Assembly (NCBI GenBank): GCA_963833195.1
Contig: CAWHXF010000027.1
Location: 3,658,001-3,722,000, forward strand
Direction: 5' to 3'
DNA from: Granulosicoccus sp963833195
GTDB lineage: Bacteria; Pseudomonadota; Gammaproteobacteria; Granulosicoccales; Granulosicoccaceae
DNA length: 64,000 nucleotides
The notes below the pieces were generated by a model. That model was not told where the DNA came from, made no database searches, and was given only the letters and a program-made list of their open reading frames with translations. The number at the start of each line of letters is the position of its first letter. Positions within the stretch are counted from its first letter, which is position 1. Position numbers and translations under genes: made by a program. Positions 61,965 through 64,000 of this stretch are shown here, one piece after another.

Positions 61965-62474
61965 TCAGTGGCCCGTCGGGGCGTTGGTCTGGGTCGCCTG
62001 CACGGCGCCGGCGGACGTGTCGGTCTTCAAGGCCCACGCGCGCATGCGGTCCAGGCCCGTCGCGTTCGCGTCCACGTACGTGATGGCTTCGGTCGGGCAG
62101 GCGTCCACGCAGGCGGGGTCGCCACCGCACAGGTCGCACTTGATGACCTTGCCGGTGGCGGTGTTGTAGTTCACGGTGCCGAAGGGGCAGGCGATCGTGC
62201 AGACCTTGCAGCCGACGCAGACGTCGCTCAGCACGTCCTTGGAGCCCGTGACGGCGTTCAGCACGATGGCGTCGACCGGGCAGGCGTGCATGCACCAGGC
62301 CTCATCGCACTGCGTGCAGGTGTAGGGCACGAAGCGCCCCTCGTCGTGGAAGTTGAACACCTTGATGCGCGAGCGCGCGGGGTTGACGATGCCCTCGTTG
62401 ACCAGCGAGCAGGCGGACTCGCACTGCAGGCAGCCGGTGCACTTGCCGGGGTCGATCTGCAGGGACTTCTGCAT
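61965..62474 (-). CDS. polyferredoxin with four [4Fe-4S] sites
   Basis: A 169-aa HycB/NrfC-like ferredoxin with 16 cysteines in four clusters: CTGCLQC...C (12-22), CTQC...C...C (53-65), CVGCKVC...C (86-96) and CDLC...C...C (113-126). It starts at ATG 62474. It is the probable electron-transfer subunit of the AOR, 39 bases upstream of it, as in AorABC-type complexes. Confidence 0.92.
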   Translation of the reverse strand: MQKSLQIDPGKCTGCLQCESACSLVNEGIVNPARSRIKVFNFHDEGRFVPYTCTQCDEAWCMHACPVDAIVLNAVTGSKDVLSDVCVGCKVCTIACPFGTVNYNTATGKVIKCDLCGGDPACVDACPTEAITYVDANATGLDRMRAWALKTDTSAGAVQATQTNAPTGH

Positions 62475-62508
62475 GGGTCGGGACGCTCCTTGGCGAGGGT
62501 GGAAGGCC

Positions 62509-62534
62509 GGGGTCCGCCAAGCGTGGCGGACCCC
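62509..62534 (-). terminator. hairpin upstream of the AOR operon
   Basis: GGGGTCCGCCA (62509-62519) and TGGCGGACCCC (62524-62534) form an 11-bp perfect stem with a 4-base loop. It separates the LOV histidine kinase from the ferredoxin gene and may end the kinase transcript. Confidence 0.55.
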
Positions 62535-62658
62535 GCCGGAACCGGACATGGGCAATCGGTACCAAGACCCGCAGGCGGGCACGAGCGCCCGCGTCGGCAC
62601 CGGACCTATGCCGTCAAGGATACGAAAGCGCGCGACGTTCCGCAACGCCGACGGGGTC

Positions 62659-63696
62659 TCAGGCCAGCTCGAGCTCCGGCAACACGAGGCGGATCGTGGT
62701 TCCGACCGAGCTGGAATCGACCTCGAGCGTGCCGTCCAGGCGCCGCACGAGGTCGCGCACGATCAGGCCGCCGAGCGTGTCGGGGTCGTTCGGCCAGCGC
62801 GCCTCGCCCAGCCCGCGGCCGTCGTCCGCGATGCTCAGGACACCGCCCGAGCCGCGGCTCACGAGCGATACCAGGATCTCGCCCCGGTCGGTGTCGGCGT
62901 AGGCGTGCTGCAGCGCGTTCGTGAGCACCTCGCACAGGAAGAGCCCGATGCGCGCGGCCCGATCGACCGACGCCTCGAACGGGTCGGCCTCCACGTTCAC
63001 GCCGATGCGGGCCCGATCGGAGAGCATCTCCATGGCGCTGCAGACCCGGCGCACGTAGGTGCCGAGCGCGACGCTCGAATCGTCGTCGCCGCCCGCCGGA
63101 TCGGCGATCTGCTCGTACAGCGCGCCGAGCGCCTCGACGCGTGCCGCGAGCACGTCGACGCGCCCCTCGGCTCCGTCCTGCCGCCGCGCCTCGAGCCGGA
63201 TCATGGCGAGCAGCATCGACAGGTGGTTCTTCATGCGGTGCTGCATCTCGCGCAGCCGCTCGCTCAGCTCGAGCGCGCGCTCGGCGTGCCGGCCCGCGTC
63301 GTTTTCGTCGTGCTGCACGCCGATGCGATAGCGCACGGCGCCGTCGTCGGAGTAGACCGGGGACACCATGAGGCGGTTCAGGAAGCGCTCGCCATCGCGC
63401 CGGTAGTTGACGATGTCGACCGTGACCTCGCGGTCCTGCTCGAGCGCCTCGCGCAGCGCGCGCACCGATTCGGGATCGGTGTCCTCGCCCTGCAGGAAGC
63501 GGCAGTTGTGCCCGATGACCTCGTCCAGGGCGTAGCCGGTCTGCTCCAGGAAGGCGTGGTTGACCCACACGATCGGGTCGTCCGGCTGCTGCGAATCGGT
63601 GATCAGCAGCGCGAACGACAGGCGCAGCAGCGCCTCGCCCTGCACGTCGGCGGGCATGGGGGGCAGTTCGGGCAGCGTGGCGCCGGGATCGCTCAT
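62659..63696 (-). CDS. LOV-domain blue-light sensor histidine kinase
   Basis: A 345-aa protein from ATG 63696 (an upstream ATG at 63732 is possible). The N-terminal LOV domain carries the photoactive-Cys motif GHNCRFLQGEDTDP plus ITDSQQPDDPIVWVN and FLEQTGY. The kinase part is of the HWE/HisKA_2 type: LREMQHRMKNHLSMLLAMIR with the His, then LFLCEVLTNALQHAYADT (N box) and IADDGRGL (G1). No membrane segment is seen. It probably senses blue light through a flavin-Cys adduct. No response regulator is adjacent in the window. It precedes the AOR operon on the same strand. Confidence 0.9.
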   Translation of the reverse strand: MSDPGATLPELPPMPADVQGEALLRLSFALLITDSQQPDDPIVWVNHAFLEQTGYALDEVIGHNCRFLQGEDTDPESVRALREALEQDREVTVDIVNYRRDGERFLNRLMVSPVYSDDGAVRYRIGVQHDENDAGRHAERALELSERLREMQHRMKNHLSMLLAMIRLEARRQDGAEGRVDVLAARVEALGALYEQIADPAGGDDDSSVALGTYVRRVCSAMEMLSDRARIGVNVEADPFEASVDRAARIGLFLCEVLTNALQHAYADTDRGEILVSLVSRGSGGVLSIADDGRGLGEARWPNDPDTLGGLIVRDLVRRLDGTLEVDSSSVGTTIRLVLPELELA

Positions 63697-63864
63697 GTCG
63701 GTGCGTGGTGGTCCGTCTCGGCGATGGCGCATGGCCGCGCGCCGCGGTCGGGACGGCCCACTCGGTGAGCCGGACGGGCGCCGCCGACGGAGCGGCCGGC
63801 GCGTCCGCGAGGCACCGGCCGGTCCACCCTACCACCGGTCCGCATCGTGGGGCGACGACCGGCT

Positions 63865-64000
63865 CTACCGGGCCTCGCCTTCCGCCGTCTGAGCGTCGAC
63901 CTGCTCCGGCATCCAGATGCGCGCGCCGAACCCGTGCAGCACGATGGACAGCAGGATGACCAGCGTGGCGATGCGCCAGACCGCGTCGATCTCGGTGAAG
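63865..64000 (-). CDS. C-terminal end of a cation:proton antiporter (partial)
   Basis: The frame, entering from beyond the window, reads FTEIDAVWRIATLVILLSIV then LHGFGARIW, and ends MPEQVDAQTAEGEAR at 63865. Hydrophobic TM sequence with an L-S-I-V-L-H-G motif is like the C terminus of CPA1 (NhaP-type) sodium/proton antiporters. Only ~45 codons are present, so the assignment is tentative. Confidence 0.5.
   Translation of the reverse strand, partial: FTEIDAVWRIATLVILLSIVLHGFGARIWMPEQVDAQTAEGEAR

Overview
The window is very G+C-rich, with an almost strict G/C third-position preference, short intergenic gaps and very frequent ATGA/GTGA start-stop overlaps. Gene content points to an aerobic, methylotroph-like proteobacterium, probably gammaproteobacterial, that oxidises alcohols with lanthanide-type quinoproteins. 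No rRNA, tRNA or CRISPR array was seen.

0.1-7.5 kb (+): an operon of eight genes. A secreted PQQ-associated CXXCW rhodanese-like protein is followed by a MoxR ATPase, a DUF58 protein, a DUF4381 protein, two VWA proteins, a TPR protein and a BatD-like protein (Bat/MoxR operon). 7.5-19.7 kb is an accessory region. It holds a CheB-CheR gene cut by an insertion sequence, a csrA too short for ordinary ORF calling, a hybrid histidine kinase, an SDR, a methyltransferase/PIG-L pair, an IS3-family remnant, a 32-bp perfect inverted repeat, and an A+T-richer stretch that looks like two integron gene cassettes with an attC-like site. 19.7-22.5 kb carries a FAN1-like VRR-NUC plus DnaQ-exonuclease fusion and a small unknown gene.

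22.5-45.2 kb (-) is a 22-kb quinoprotein island read toward low coordinates. It starts with xoxF (lanthanide-type methanol dehydrogenase) and a XoxJ-CXXCW fusion, then an ABC system of the PQQ-alcohol-dehydrogenase type (substrate-binding protein, beta-propeller, ATPase, permease). A secreted hydrolase and a complete mxaRSACKL maturation set follow, although no mxaF or mxaI is present. The island ends with two solute-binding proteins, a cytochrome c, a SoxYZ-like carrier, a zinc metallohydrolase, a second lanthanide-type PQQ alcohol dehydrogenase (ExaF/PedH-like) and a second beta-propeller.

45.3-51.2 kb carries a second metallohydrolase/SoxYZ-like module, two unknown secreted proteins, and a Sel1 - ExbB/MotA-like - ExbD-like - membrane protein block. 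51.3-55.4 kb is pqqABCDE followed by a blue copper protein. 55.4-64 kb (-) holds a DUF2380-like protein, murI, and an aldehyde ferredoxin oxidoreductase (AOR) cluster: 4x[4Fe-4S] ferredoxin, AOR, FAD oxidoreductase, MoaD-like, a small unknown protein and MoaA. A LOV-domain histidine kinase and the 3' end of an antiporter gene close the window.

Taken together, the island supplies PQQ, two lanthanide-type dehydrogenases, their maturation and accessory proteins, electron carriers (cytochrome c, cupredoxin) and possibly an aldehyde-oxidising tungsten enzyme downstream. Several conserved genes (mxaS, the second metallohydrolase, the ExbB-like gene, a transposase) carry single-base indels, which may be sequencing errors rather than true mutations.
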